Counted from the first letter of the stretch, positions 25,683 through 34,201 are shown. The stretch is DNA of 53,857 nt from Gallionella sp. (GCA_025350405.1 JANXXX010000083.1:1-53857); one strand, 5' to 3'. Translations and numbers: made by a program. Notes: generated from the sequence alone by a model not told the origin.

Positions 25683-26085
25683 CGACGGGCTGCGTTGGTT
25701 GGTATCGTCGGCGCAAGCTGATGTGCAGTAAACTTTGATCCGGGCTGTAGCGCAACTCCCACTCATCTTGATAGGTATGGCGCAACGCCTCGCCGATGTT
25801 GCGTGCCAAATGGGGCGAATCGAAATCCTGATATATGTGATTGAATATTCATAGCCCCCTCGCGTCAACCAAGAAAAAACAGTCTCGCGCCACGACGCAA
25901 AAAACGCCGAATAAAAAAACACCCCGCGCGTAAATACACGCCCACCCAACCGGTGATGAACAAGTCAACTCTACCGCTTTGTATTTCTTTGCGTCTTTGC
26001 GCGATCAAGTGCGTTTTTAGGGTCAACTGTCCCCGCCTTCACGATGTTTCGGGAAGGCGGGGGCGTTGGTTTTCAGGGATGATTT
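25683..26085. other. 403-base gap: possible gene remnant, then an Hsp20-proximal hairpin
   Basis: No complete gene is visible. On the minus strand, 25683-25830 reads as protein-like sequence (DFDSPHLARNIGEALRHTYQ, then EWELRYSPDQSLLHISLRRR), with an in-frame TGA just upstream and no good start, so it may be the remnant of a lost gene. The rest is unremarkable apart from the hairpin at 26031-26062 near the Hsp20 stop. Confidence 0.35.
26031..26062 (-). terminator. Hairpin downstream of the Hsp20 gene
   Basis: CCCCGCCTTC (26031-26040) and GAAGGCGGGG (26053-26062) form a perfect 10-bp GC-rich stem with a 12-base loop, 24 bases after the Hsp20 stop. There is no clear T tract on the minus strand, so it may be a processing or stability stem rather than a true intrinsic terminator. 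Confidence 0.55.
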
Positions 26086-26535
26086 TCAGGTGATTGCAAC
26101 ATCGATCGATTTGGCTTTGCTCTTGCCGGATTTCGGCAGCGTGACGTTGATCATGCCGTCCTTGAATTCGGCCTTCACTGTGGCCTCATCGACATCGTCA
26201 GGCAGGCGGAAGCTGCGCATGAAGCTGCCATAGGAGCACTCGACACGGTGGAACTTCTTGCCCTTCTCTTCTTTCTCCTGCTTGCGTTCGCCGCGCATCG
26301 TAACCATGCCGTCTTCGATGGTGACTTTGACATTTTCCCTCTTCACACCGGGAATTTCACCCTTGATCAGGTATGCAGCGTCGGTCTCGGTGATGTCGAC
26401 AGTCGGCGTCCAGTCGGCAATGGTTAACAGTTCACGCTCTGGCTCGAGGTGGGCCGGGGTTCGCCTGAAAATTCGATCCAGATGTTTGGAAACATCTTCC
26501 AGTTCCGCGAATGGATCCCATTTAACTAAGTTCAT
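26086..26535 (-). CDS. Hsp20 / alpha-crystallin small heat shock protein
   Basis: A 149-residue small heat shock protein. The N-terminus MNLVKWDPFAELEDVSKHLD and the alpha-crystallin domain (about 40-140) with the conserved A-x-x-x-x-G-V-L-like ending KDGMINVTLPKSGKSKAK are clear. It binds unfolding proteins as an oligomer in the cytoplasm. AAAGGAG precedes the ATG. A plausible heat-shock sigma32 promoter lies at 26642-26670. Divergent spacing and the stress promoter suggest it is induced by heat or envelope damage. Confidence 0.93.
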   Translation of the reverse strand: MNLVKWDPFAELEDVSKHLDRIFRRTPAHLEPERELLTIADWTPTVDITETDAAYLIKGEIPGVKRENVKVTIEDGMVTMRGERKQEKEEKGKKFHRVECSYGSFMRSFRLPDDVDEATVKAEFKDGMINVTLPKSGKSKAKSIDVAIT

Positions 26536-26641
26536 GATATTTCTCCTTTCATCACGGTCAAAACACAGGCGCGCGATACTGACTTCTGCAAATTAAAACG
26601 GGCAACAACGGTGCGCCTGATCAAACCCGTTTGCGTTGTTT

Positions 26642-26670
26642 ATATGTGGGCGGTCAGATATTATTTCAAT
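26642..26670 (-). promoter_or_regulatory. Possible sigma32 promoter of the Hsp20 gene
   Basis: On the minus strand ATTGAAA (26664-26670) and CCCACATAT (26642-26650) are separated by 13 bases, close to the heat-shock consensus CTTGAAA and CCCCATNT. It lies about 107 bases upstream of the Hsp20 ATG. A similar GCGTTG-x-TTATAT segment recurs about 83 bases away (26715-26728), so more than one start site is possible. Confidence 0.4.
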
Positions 26671-26768
26671 GACCATAATCTGAAGTTACCACTCACCCCA
26701 GACTTGCCAGTCTGCGTTGCTTATATCGAGGGAAGGAGCGCGTTCAAATTGAGCGCGCAAAGGGGTGG

Positions 26769-27353
26769 TCAGTAGAAGAGATAATTTATCGTGATCTGAA
26801 GCGAAGACGATTTGAGCGTGACGGGAGGGGGGAGGCCGGTGCTTTGAATGTTGGTGGTCAGAATCGTCCCTTCCAGCATCAGATTCTTCTGAAATTCATA
26901 ACCTCCGCCAAACATGAAGGCGCTGCCAGTGTCAGCCTTGGAGTTTTTTTCAAACGGCGTCGCAATATCACCCGCGCCGATCGCAGCCAGGAAGTAGCCG
27001 GATGGCGCAGAAGGAGCCAGAAAATACGAAGCTCCGATCCCGCTTAGCCCTATCGTATAAGCAGCGTCCCTTGTCGTAACACCATCAAAATAAGGCGCAC
27101 TAAACCAGGAAGCGTTGCGTACATAGTAGAGTGCAAACTGGTCTGTGATCCCGCCGCCAATTTTGAAAGAAGTTGCTAAACCACCTTCAGACCTTGAGCT
27201 GACGTTACTGCCGCTGCTGGTGTAGTTTTCCTTGAGATTATGGAAGCCGACACCAAAGCCCAGGATGAATCCCTCCCGATTGTCGTCAAATGCATAAGCC
27301 GGTGATGTTGCGAGCAGAAGAGCGGTAAAGGAGGCTGGTTTAAGAGCATTCAT
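26769..27353 (-). CDS. Small outer-membrane beta-barrel protein
   Basis: A 194-residue exported protein with a signal peptide ending in SPAYA and a predicted barrel of about eight strands. Strand-like alternation is seen in GFILGFGVGFHNLKENYT, LATSFKIGGGITDQFALYYV and the final LQITINYLFY, which ends in an aromatic residue as outer-membrane barrels do. I place the start at ATG 27353; TTG 27359 is the alternative. The family is a general porin/OmpW-like fold; function unknown. It stands alone between Hsp20 and murI. Confidence 0.65.
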   Translation of the reverse strand: MNALKPASFTALLLATSPAYAFDDNREGFILGFGVGFHNLKENYTSSGSNVSSRSEGGLATSFKIGGGITDQFALYYVRNASWFSAPYFDGVTTRDAAYTIGLSGIGASYFLAPSAPSGYFLAAIGAGDIATPFEKNSKADTGSAFMFGGGYEFQKNLMLEGTILTTNIQSTGLPPPVTLKSSSLQITINYLFY

Positions 27354-27705
27354 AAACAACTGCCAAGAATTAATGTGCGTTTAATAAAAATCTGCCGCCC
27401 AGGTTTGCCAGAGAAACTATAGCAGTTCTTTGCCAACCCTCCGAACGCCGGTCAGCGGTTTTTCTGCGGTCGGTCATAATCAGGCCGCCCATTTTTCCAA
27501 AGGTAAGCCACGGTCCATCGTTGCCAAAGGGGCTTGAGTTGCGGCGATCGTTGTGGAGCCTTATATTCATAATTTGTATATCAGTCTATCTCAGCTTGAA
27601 TTATTGCCAGCGGGAAACACATCACCCCGGCAAGGCGCGTCCGGGCGCATTAAACGCCGTTTATTGGTTTAAGGCAACAACCTTGTTTAATCTAAGGGAA
27701 TTTTG
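27354..27705. other. 352-base gap upstream of the barrel gene, with one doubtful small ORF
   Basis: A minus-strand open frame from ATG 27477 would give MTDRRKTADRRSEGWQRT and about 17 more residues, recalling small proteins with repeated DRR motifs, but ribosome site and start are weak. Otherwise the stretch shows only AT-rich sequence next to murI, and I see no tRNA, repeat or strong terminator in it. Confidence 0.3.
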
Positions 27706-28554
27706 CTAAGGAGCAACGTGGTGTTTTAGTGCGGTGCTAATGCTTGTATGGTCAGGCAAAACTAGCACGTCGATATCCAAGCGCCATAATTCAGAGATGA
27801 TGAATCGTGCTTTATGTGGCGGGGCGCTACTCCAGAATCGTTCTATACCGGTTTTATTTTGAGTCGATAACAGATCGGCGCTTGCCAGCCGGCGGCGCAG
27901 TTCGCGCGCAATGGCGGCGGACGGGTCGATGATGGCGACTGATGAACCAGCTATCTTCTGTATCAGTGGAGCGAGGAAGGGGTAGTGCGTGCAGCCCAGC
28001 ACGATGGTGTCGACGCCTTGCTCTAGTAATGGCACAACATACTGCTCGATCAATGAACGTGTTTTGTCATCGGACAGATAACCGGCTTCCACTTGTTCAA
28101 CGAGTCCGGGACACGCCTGCATCAGGATTTTTACATCGGCGCCAAACCGTTCGTGCAATTTCGCAAAGTTGTCGCTGGCTATCGTCCTGCTGGTGGCCAG
28201 CACGCCGATCACGCCGGATTTGGTGTGCGCCGCCGCCGGTTTCACGGCTGGCTCCATCGCAATGATGGGTATAGTGAATCTTGCACGCAGCGCTTGAATC
28301 GCCACTCCGGTTGCTGTGTTGCAGGCGACGACGATGGCCTTGGCGCGTTGGCTGATCAGGAATTCGACGATGGCAATCGACCTCGCTTCGATCAGCTCTG
28401 TGGATTTGTCGCCATACGGCGCATGGCCGGAATCGGCCACGTACAACAAGTCTTCGTGCGGCAGTTCACGGCGGATTTCGCGCAGCACCGACAAGCCGCC
28501 CACGCCAGAATCGAAAACGCCTATAGGACTTTCTGGAGGATTTTTTGCATTCAT
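27706..28554 (-). CDS. murI: Glutamate racemase
   Basis: A 282-residue glutamate racemase, making D-glutamate for peptidoglycan in the cytoplasm. The two catalytic cysteines are in VVACNTATG (near residue 79) and LGCTHYPF (near 192), and the N-terminal SPIGVFDSGVGGLSVLREI motif is present. Length is normal for the monomer/dimer enzyme. It begins about 20 bases downstream of the Lon-like protease gene on the same strand, so the two may be cotranscribed. Confidence 0.96.
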   Translation of the reverse strand: MNAKNPPESPIGVFDSGVGGLSVLREIRRELPHEDLLYVADSGHAPYGDKSTELIEARSIAIVEFLISQRAKAIVVACNTATGVAIQALRARFTIPIIAMEPAVKPAAAHTKSGVIGVLATSRTIASDNFAKLHERFGADVKILMQACPGLVEQVEAGYLSDDKTRSLIEQYVVPLLEQGVDTIVLGCTHYPFLAPLIQKIAGSSVAIIDPSAAIARELRRRLASADLLSTQNKTGIERFWSSAPPHKARFIISELWRLDIDVLVLPDHTSISTALKHHVAP

Positions 28555-28577
28555 TTTCTTAAACCTGCATGCCCGTT

Positions 28578-31028
28578 TCAGCGCGTACGTTTATGCCCTG
28601 ACTTGGGATGTTCTGACTTATGGTGTTCCGGCTCATGATGTCCCGATAGCTGACATGCGCGTCTGTACGCCAGCAAAGTTTTCTGGGCGTTCCCCAGTAC
28701 GCTATCAGGCGGATAAACACCTGCTTCGTCCGCTACGCCGAACGCATATCCGGTGAGCAGCTCTATGCCTTCTCCTGTATGTTCTGCAGTGTAGATATGG
28801 AATAAACCATGCGCGACAGCATCGACGACTTCGCGGTCCAGCATCAGGTGGCGGCGGTTGCGGTGCGGGATCAGCACGCCCTGGCTGCCGTCCAGTCCGG
28901 CCTTAGCGCAGATGCGGAAATAGCCCTCGATCTTTTCGTTGATGCCGCCCACCGGCAACACTACACCGTGCTGGTTGACCGCGCCGGTCACCGCGATGCC
29001 CTGCTTGAGCGGCATACCGGACAACGACGAGAGCAGCACAAAGAATTCTGCGCATGAAGCGGAATCGCCTTCCACACCGTGATATTCCTGTTCGAACACG
29101 ATGGAGGCATCGAGCGCGAGCGGCGCATTCTGCGCGAAGAGTGCAGTCAGATAATTTTGCAAAATCAGCACGCCCTTGTCGTGGATGGGGCCTGACAATT
29201 CCACTTCGCGTTCGATGTTGAGCAAGCCGTCCTCTCCGGCAAAGGTGCGCGCCGTGACGCGCACCGGAAAACCGAAACGGTAATCGCCCTGGTCGATCTG
29301 GGTCAGGCCGTTGAGCTGGCCGATCTTCTCGCCGCGCAAGTCGATCAGCAAGTCGCCTTTGCTGAAGGATTCCTGCATGCGCTGCTCGGGGTAGTCGTGA
29401 CGTTTGGTGTGTGCTGTCAGCGCGGCGTCCACATCGGCTGCATCAACCAAGCGTCCGCCACGCGTTCTGCACAACGCGGCGCTTTCAACCACCAGCGCTT
29501 CGGCGTGGGAAAAGATCGCGCTCTGGCGCGTCTGGTCATCCACTTCGCGGTGTCCGTTTTCCAGCAGGCGCGCCACGGCGGTCGCAGAAAAATGCGGCAG
29601 GCCGAGGTCGCGGCAAGTGTGCGCGACAAAGATGGCCGTCGCGCGGCGCGTTTCATTGCTGGCTGCAAAACTTCCGGCGAAGTCCACCTTGACGCGGAAG
29701 CGGCGCGCGAACTCCGGGTCTTCTTCCTGCAATTCATAATACTGCTCGCGCGAGCCGATCATGATGATCTTGGTCTCGACATCCACCGCTTCGGGCATCA
29801 GCGAAACAGCCGCGACCGGTGCGTAGGCCGTGCCCGGCTCTTCAATCTGCAACCTGCCGCTGCGCAGAAAGCGCCGCAGCTTCTCCCACACCAGCGGATC
29901 GGCCAGCAGGTCGCGCATATGCAGCATAAGAAAACCGCCGTGCGCACGGTGCAGGCTGCCGGCGCGTATCCGCGAAAAATCCGTCACCAGCACATCGTTC
30001 TCGGACTGGTATTCGATGCTGCCGAACAGCGAGCGGAACAAGGGATTGTCCTCGACGATCACCGGCGCGCCGTGCAGGCCGTCGTTGTCCACGATCAGGT
30101 TGACGCGGTAGCGCGACAACACGGCGGTCAATGCCTCGCGCCGGATATCCTCGTCGGTATCGGAAACCTTGAACAGCTCCAGATTCTCGAGCACGTCATG
30201 CATGACCTGATCCAGATAGGCGCCGAGCTTGACCGCATCCTTGATCTGCTTCTTCAACTCGGCGCGGATATCCTGCAACTCGTGGTCCAGCAGCGGTTTC
30301 ACCACCTGGCGTCGCAACGCAGCCAGCGCCTCATTCATCACCTGCTCCATCGGCCGGGTCTTGTCGAAGTAACGGGCGATCTCTGCGCGCAGTTCCTGTT
30401 CGGCCACGGCGATCTCGGTGCGGCGTTCCTTCGGCAACGCCAGCACTTCGTCCTCGGTATAGGCGCGCCCTTTTTTTCCGATCAGCGTGAAAAGTATATG
30501 CCCGGTTTCGCGGTGCATCGTGAAGCTGCGCGCTTCGGCAAAAGCCTCGAGCTCGGCGTAGGCCTTGGCTTCTTCCGCCTTGTGGGTCTTTTCGATGCGC
30601 GCACTCTCAACCTTGAAATCCTGACCATCCAAGCGTTGCGGTATTTCCACTTGCAGCGATTTCGTCATCTGCGCCATGAATTGACGCAGCAGACGTCCCT
30701 GCCCGGCAGGCAGGCGCAACGCCAGCGGCCTTTCCGGGGCATCGAAGTTGTGCAGATAACATAGATCGGGCGGCACTGCCTTGCTTGCGGCAGTCGTCTG
30801 CATCGCCTGCTTGAGCAGCGACGAGCGCCCGCTGCCGACCTCGCCAAGCACGAACAAATTGTAGTCTGGCTGATCCATGCCGAGACCGAAGCGCGCAGCT
30901 TCTTCCGCGCGCTGCTGCCCGATCCACGGCAGCTCATGCTCCAGCAATTCGGAAGTATCGGCGAAGCCCAGCGTATCGGGAGCGATGGTGATGCGCAGCT
31001 CGGCGGGAGTCAGGTTTTGAATAGGCAT
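28578..31028 (-). CDS. Lon-like ATP-dependent protease (LonB type)
   Basis: An 816-residue cytoplasmic AAA+ protease of the archaeal-type LonB / LonC-like group. The Walker A loop GEVGSGRSSLLKQ is near residues 62-74. A long helical insertion follows, and the Lon peptidase domain closes the protein, with catalytic Ser658 in GDSASCAE and Lys699 in GGINEKIEGYF, 41 residues apart as in active Lon enzymes. It lacks the large Lon N-domain (LAN) of E. coli LonA. Its targets are unknown; it is likely to degrade misfolded or regulatory proteins. Confidence 0.92.
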   Translation of the reverse strand: MPIQNLTPAELRITIAPDTLGFADTSELLEHELPWIGQQRAEEAARFGLGMDQPDYNLFVLGEVGSGRSSLLKQAMQTTAASKAVPPDLCYLHNFDAPERPLALRLPAGQGRLLRQFMAQMTKSLQVEIPQRLDGQDFKVESARIEKTHKAEEAKAYAELEAFAEARSFTMHRETGHILFTLIGKKGRAYTEDEVLALPKERRTEIAVAEQELRAEIARYFDKTRPMEQVMNEALAALRRQVVKPLLDHELQDIRAELKKQIKDAVKLGAYLDQVMHDVLENLELFKVSDTDEDIRREALTAVLSRYRVNLIVDNDGLHGAPVIVEDNPLFRSLFGSIEYQSENDVLVTDFSRIRAGSLHRAHGGFLMLHMRDLLADPLVWEKLRRFLRSGRLQIEEPGTAYAPVAAVSLMPEAVDVETKIIMIGSREQYYELQEEDPEFARRFRVKVDFAGSFAASNETRRATAIFVAHTCRDLGLPHFSATAVARLLENGHREVDDQTRQSAIFSHAEALVVESAALCRTRGGRLVDAADVDAALTAHTKRHDYPEQRMQESFSKGDLLIDLRGEKIGQLNGLTQIDQGDYRFGFPVRVTARTFAGEDGLLNIEREVELSGPIHDKGVLILQNYLTALFAQNAPLALDASIVFEQEYHGVEGDSASCAEFFVLLSSLSGMPLKQGIAVTGAVNQHGVVLPVGGINEKIEGYFRICAKAGLDGSQGVLIPHRNRRHLMLDREVVDAVAHGLFHIYTAEHTGEGIELLTGYAFGVADEAGVYPPDSVLGNAQKTLLAYRRACQLSGHHEPEHHKSEHPKSGHKRTR

Positions 31029-31131
31029 TTTCTAATTACAGAGACGCGGGGAAGATTGTAATTGTACCCATTATTCGGGGCACTTTTCAGTCAGCGCGGA
31101 TTCTTCGAGGATTGTTGGAGCTCGGGGCAAC

Positions 31132-31806
31132 TTAATAAGTTGCAAGGACACGATGCTTGTCCACCCAGTACCCCCATGCTACCAGCAACCACTGTGCTTG
31201 ACCTACCCAGGCCAGTGCGGTGAAGTTAGGCGGGGGAGGGCCGAACGTGTTGCCGATGTGTATCGCCAGCAGAAAAACGACCAGTGACCACAGCGCCCAT
31301 TTTCCCGTCGCGTTGACCGCACGAGTGGTGCGCAGATACAACCACACGCCCAGCGCGAAGATCGAGAGCTCGAGCGCCATCTCAATTACCGGCGATGACC
31401 ATACCGCGAAACCCAGCAGCGGCGAGGCCCCAATGTTTGGCAATACGGGGGGATAAAGCGGCAAGTCCGGATAGTGGACGATCAGGTCGAGCAGCCAATG
31501 GCTGATGACCGCCAAGCCAAGCACCACTGCGCCGGCGCGGCTGCGGCGGATGGCGTAATAGGCCGCCGCAAACAGCACCGCCCAGATGATGACCGCCAGC
31601 AAGCTGTGCGAGTACGGGTAGTAAACGAAATCCAGCGGCGGATATTGTTTGCCGTCGGTACGGATGTTCACACGCTCGAAGCCGAGCAGCAAAAGTGTAG
31701 GCCACAGCAGGTCGATGAATTGCGCCGCCAGGAACAGCGTACCCAATGAAACTTTGGGCGCTGCGGCCTTTGCGCCGAAGCCGATTCCGAAGTGGCCCAG
31801 AAACAT
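31132..31806 (-). CDS. Polytopic membrane protein (YbcI/DUF457-like)
   Basis: A 224-residue inner-membrane protein with about six helices. The N-terminal MFLGHFGIGFGAKAAAPKVS and later YPYSHSLLAVIIW and ISHWLLDLIVHYPDLPLYPP carry the histidine/aspartate pairs of the YbcI/DUF457 group of putative metal-dependent membrane hydrolases. These residues (HF, HS, HWLLD, HYPD) resemble a metal site. No substrate is known. It starts 25 bases after the PaiB-like gene stop, suggesting cotranscription. Confidence 0.75.
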   Translation of the reverse strand: MFLGHFGIGFGAKAAAPKVSLGTLFLAAQFIDLLWPTLLLLGFERVNIRTDGKQYPPLDFVYYPYSHSLLAVIIWAVLFAAAYYAIRRSRAGAVVLGLAVISHWLLDLIVHYPDLPLYPPVLPNIGASPLLGFAVWSSPVIEMALELSIFALGVWLYLRTTRAVNATGKWALWSLVVFLLAIHIGNTFGPPPPNFTALAWVGQAQWLLVAWGYWVDKHRVLATY

Positions 31807-31830
31807 TTGCGCTATTCCTTACGCTGGATT

Positions 31831-32475
31831 TTATTGTGCATGCTTCGCATTCGCTGCAACCAGCGCGGCCATTATCTCCGCATCGCGCAGATCGCTGTTT
31901 TTTAGTCCTGCGATGACGCTCGCCTGATTTTGAGCAGGTTGATTCTGGCTTACTTTCCATTTGCCGGATAGCTTGGTGATGACGATCTCGATGCCGACAA
32001 TGGCTTCGAGCAGTTTTTCGGTGAACTCGCGAGGCGCATCCGATACCGACCACGGCTGAGAAAAACCGGCTTCATTGTGTGCGGTGAGTGCTTCGAGCTG
32101 GGCGCGTACCCAGGCCGCATCGTCGATCACGCGCAGCGTGCCGTACGCATGGACGACTGCGTAATTCCATGTCGGCACGACCTTGCCGGTTTCCTGTTTG
32201 GTGGCATACCAGCTTGGCGTGATGTAGCTGTCCGGGCCGTGGAATATCGCCAGCACTTCGATTTCTTTTGCGAAATCGCTCCACAGCGGATTCGCGCGCG
32301 CCACGTGACCGCGCAGGGTGCCGAACGGCGCAGGCGTATCCACGAGGTGTAGTGGGATGTGGTTTGCGTTGAGCCCGCTGGATGTCATTGTAATGAGTGT
32401 CGCCAGCGGTCGTTCGCGCATCAGCGCGTGCATGACCTCGATGCGCGGCTCTTCGAAATGTTTGGGGGTGTACAT
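31831..32475 (-). CDS. PaiB-like FMN-binding protein
   Basis: A 214-residue protein of the PaiB / FMN-binding split-barrel family. The start MYTPKHFEEPRIEVMHALMR, the central LRGHVARANPLW, GPDSYITPSWYATK and VPTWNYAVVHAYGTLRVI segments are characteristic. PaiB was described in Bacillus as a negative regulator of sporulation and protease genes, but the fold is a flavin-binding split barrel, so an oxidoreductase role is equally possible. No DNA-binding domain is visible. It lies just before the repeat-rich island at 32492. Confidence 0.85.
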   Translation of the reverse strand: MYTPKHFEEPRIEVMHALMRERPLATLITMTSSGLNANHIPLHLVDTPAPFGTLRGHVARANPLWSDFAKEIEVLAIFHGPDSYITPSWYATKQETGKVVPTWNYAVVHAYGTLRVIDDAAWVRAQLEALTAHNEAGFSQPWSVSDAPREFTEKLLEAIVGIEIVITKLSGKWKVSQNQPAQNQASVIAGLKNSDLRDAEIMAALVAANAKHAQ

Positions 32476-32491
32476 GGGGGTGCATTATAAG

Positions 32492-32542
32492 GCCGTTCGT
32501 CCTGAGTGCCGCGCATAGCGCGGTGTATCGAAGGATGAATGG
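32492..32542. repeat. Imperfect palindrome GCCGTTCGTCC...AAGGATGAATGG
   Basis: GGCCGTTCGTCCTGAG and TATCGAAGGATGAATGG face each other across a CCGCGC-ATA-GCGCGG core. The CTGAG/TCGAAGGA pattern is a common intergenic repeat type in betaproteobacterial genomes in my memory. It marks the left border of the repeat-rich island beside the PaiB-like gene. Confidence 0.6.
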
Positions 32543-32548
32543 CTAGAA

Positions 32549-32846
32549 ACAAAACCGCCGGGGGTTGCCCGGCAAAAAGTCGCGGGGTACGGCCCCGCAC
32601 GCCGATTACTTTCTTTATGCGGCTAAAGAAAGTAATCAAAGAAACGCCGCCCCGGTTTACCGCCCCCTTCGGGGGTACCCTCGATCAGCCGCAAGCAAGC
32701 GGGGCTGCGCAACTCGACCTAGCGGGGCGCACACCCCGCGCCCCACTGCGGGACTCGAACAGTGCTCGCCTAAACCTCCGCTCACTTGCGGCTGATCGAG
32801 GCGGCGCACAGGGGATGAAAAGCAAAAAACCAAAACCTTTAATTCG
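32549..32846 (+). repeat. Left inverted copy of the island repeat (about 300 bp)
   Basis: This copy is the inverted counterpart of 33879-34145. The core from CTCGATCAGCCGCAAGC (32680) to GCTGATCGAGGCGGC (near 32805) is almost identical between copies (about two differences over about 135 bases), including the GGGGCGCACACCCCGCG segment, and ends in its own inverted 14-17 base termini. Open frames on both strands here (for example with RRLDQPQASGG) are repeat artefacts, not genes. Confidence 0.9.
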
Positions 32847-32875
32847 TAACGTGGGCACGAAGCGCCTACGTTACG
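32845..32875 (-). terminator. Hairpin after the ATPase-like gene
   Basis: CGTAACGT-GGGC and GCGCC-TACGTTACG pair to form an imperfect stem just beyond the stop of the gene at 32894, at the inner end of the left repeat. There is no T tract, so terminator function is doubtful. Confidence 0.4.
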
Positions 32876-32893
32876 ACGCATTTGGTCTCTAGG

Positions 32894-33751
32894 TTATTTT
32901 TTGTCACGTACACCACGAGGTATTGATGGGCCGTAATAGCCTGTTCTCGTATTTCCCGGGACATGTATCTTTTGTCTTGGAGCTATTCTTTCTCCAGCCA
33001 GTTGAACCCCATTTGCTTCTGCTTGCATGCGCACGAATCCGCGTAACATCTTCTCCCTGTAGATATACCAACCCTTACGGCCTTTCACTTGCTCTAATAT
33101 TTCGCCGTAGGCTTTATCTTTAAGCTTACGCACGCATTCACTGTATTTCGCACGGTCAAGTTCATTACCACCTTCCCTTTTGAGAGCAATCACCTGATAT
33201 GCTTCATACATATCCTTAAGGGAACGCAATAAGTCATCTCCATCAGCAGTCGACCAAACGACATTCTCATAATCCTGCTCGCGAAAGTTTACAGCTTGCT
33301 CATACGGTTTCTTTAGTTCAGCGCTAATGCTTTGTATTGCCGCACGTAGCCCTAGTTGATAGTGAATTGGATCAAGAGAATCAACAGCTCTTTCATCGAA
33401 AAATGCCTCCCAAAGCATTTTCTCAGTAATCAAATGTACGTAATAAGGATAACCATCGCTAACAGCAGCTATACGCCAATTTATATTGTCATCAACACTT
33501 AGTCCGAACGCTTCGGCAGCACGAACTACAATTTCTCGTCGAGCCTCCCACCCTAGTCTTGGTAGTTCGACTGTTTCAAGTTGTCGATATATAAACACGT
33601 GCCTACCAGGAGCAAACAGAGCGCGGTCAATCGTATCAAGTTGCGATTCGCGTCCTTTTAAATATTGGATGCTTCGGATAGGGCGTGATGGCGAAACAAC
33701 TTCGCTCAGTTTTGTGCCGAAGTCATGCCTGCTATATTCACCAAAAGACAT
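32894..33751 (-). pseudogene. ATPase-like protein lacking its P-loop (internally deleted)
   Basis: A 285-residue open frame with a strong ribosome site (GGGGAGGACT) before ATG 33751. The first 55 residues resemble the start of a large AAA/STAND-type ATPase (YLKGRESQLDTIDRALF, then APGRHVFIY, where a GxxGxGKT Walker A loop should follow). Instead the frame passes straight to RQLETVELPRLGWEARREIV, which fits the region after Walker B in that family. The P-loop and Walker B are absent, implying a deletion of very roughly 130 codons. It has more A/T than its neighbours and is flanked by inverted repeats, suggesting recent transfer. It may be a non-functional remnant or an adaptor-like truncated protein. 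Confidence 0.7.
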
Positions 33752-33786
33752 AGTCCTCCCCTCTTAATAACATCCGCAGTTTTAGC

Positions 33787-33820
33787 AAAGATGCCAATGT
33801 ACCAAAGATGCCAATGTACC
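33787..33820. repeat. Two tandem 17-base repeats upstream of the ATPase-like gene
   Basis: AAAGATGCCAATGTACC occurs twice in direct succession (33787-33803 and 33804-33820), about 40 bases upstream of the ATPase-like start. It lies in the likely promoter region and could be an operator or the result of slippage. Confidence 0.8.
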
Positions 33821-33878
33821 GGAGTCGAATTGTTTTGCCTATTTACCTTAGAGTGGTGGGCAACTTGTTGCCCATGAA

Positions 33879-34145
33879 CGAATTTAAGGTTTTTGGTTTT
33901 TAGCTCTTCCCCTGTGCGCCGCCTCGATCAGCCGCAAGCGAGCGGAGGTTTAGGCGAGCACTGTTCGAGTCCCGCAGTGGGGCGCGGGGTGTGCGCCCCG
34001 CCAGGTCGAGTTGCGCAGCCCCGCTTGCTTGCGGCTGATCGAGGGAACCCGAAGGGGCGGCAAACCGGGGACGCCTTCTTTGGGTTACCTTTCTTGGTAA
34101 GACAAGAAATGTGACTAGCTGCCGGGCTACCCCCGGCGGTTTTGC
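33879..34145 (-). repeat. Right inverted copy of the island repeat (about 270 bp)
   Basis: The mirror copy of 32549-32846, read on the minus strand. The outer ends (GCCGGGCTACCCCCGGCGG and its partner) and the central core match, whereas the sequence between them has diverged or been shortened (about 30 bases less). Together the two copies bracket 33-34 kb and the ATPase-like gene. No target-site duplication is obvious outside the outer ends. Confidence 0.9.
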
Positions 34146-34171
34146 TTTTTGATTTTGTTTTTGTTTTTGAT

Positions 34172-34201
34172 GTTGGGTTACGCGCTACGCGCTAACCCAA
34201 C
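34172..34201. repeat. Palindrome GTTGGGTTA...TAACCCAAC next to hemH
   Basis: GTTGGGTTA (34172-34180) and TAACCCAAC (34193-34201) are perfect 9-bp inverted repeats enclosing CGCGCTACGCGC. This is a common short intergenic palindrome type. It abuts the hemH stop and may serve in its 3' end formation; on the plus strand it is followed by CTACCTTTTT. Confidence 0.75.

Noticed and set aside
27370-27570. Small minus-strand frame with MTDRRKTADRRSE
   Set aside because: The DRR pattern is suggestive, but start and ribosome site are weak and no further support is visible.
29397-30764. A 455-codon open frame opposite the Lon-like protease gene
   Set aside because: Antisense shadow of a gene with clear Walker A and Ser-Lys motifs, with no ribosome site.
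32560-32890. Open frames in the left island repeat (segments such as RRLDQPQASGG)
   Set aside because: They recur in the right inverted copy as part of a repeated DNA element. Such translations are common artefacts of this repeat class, not genes.
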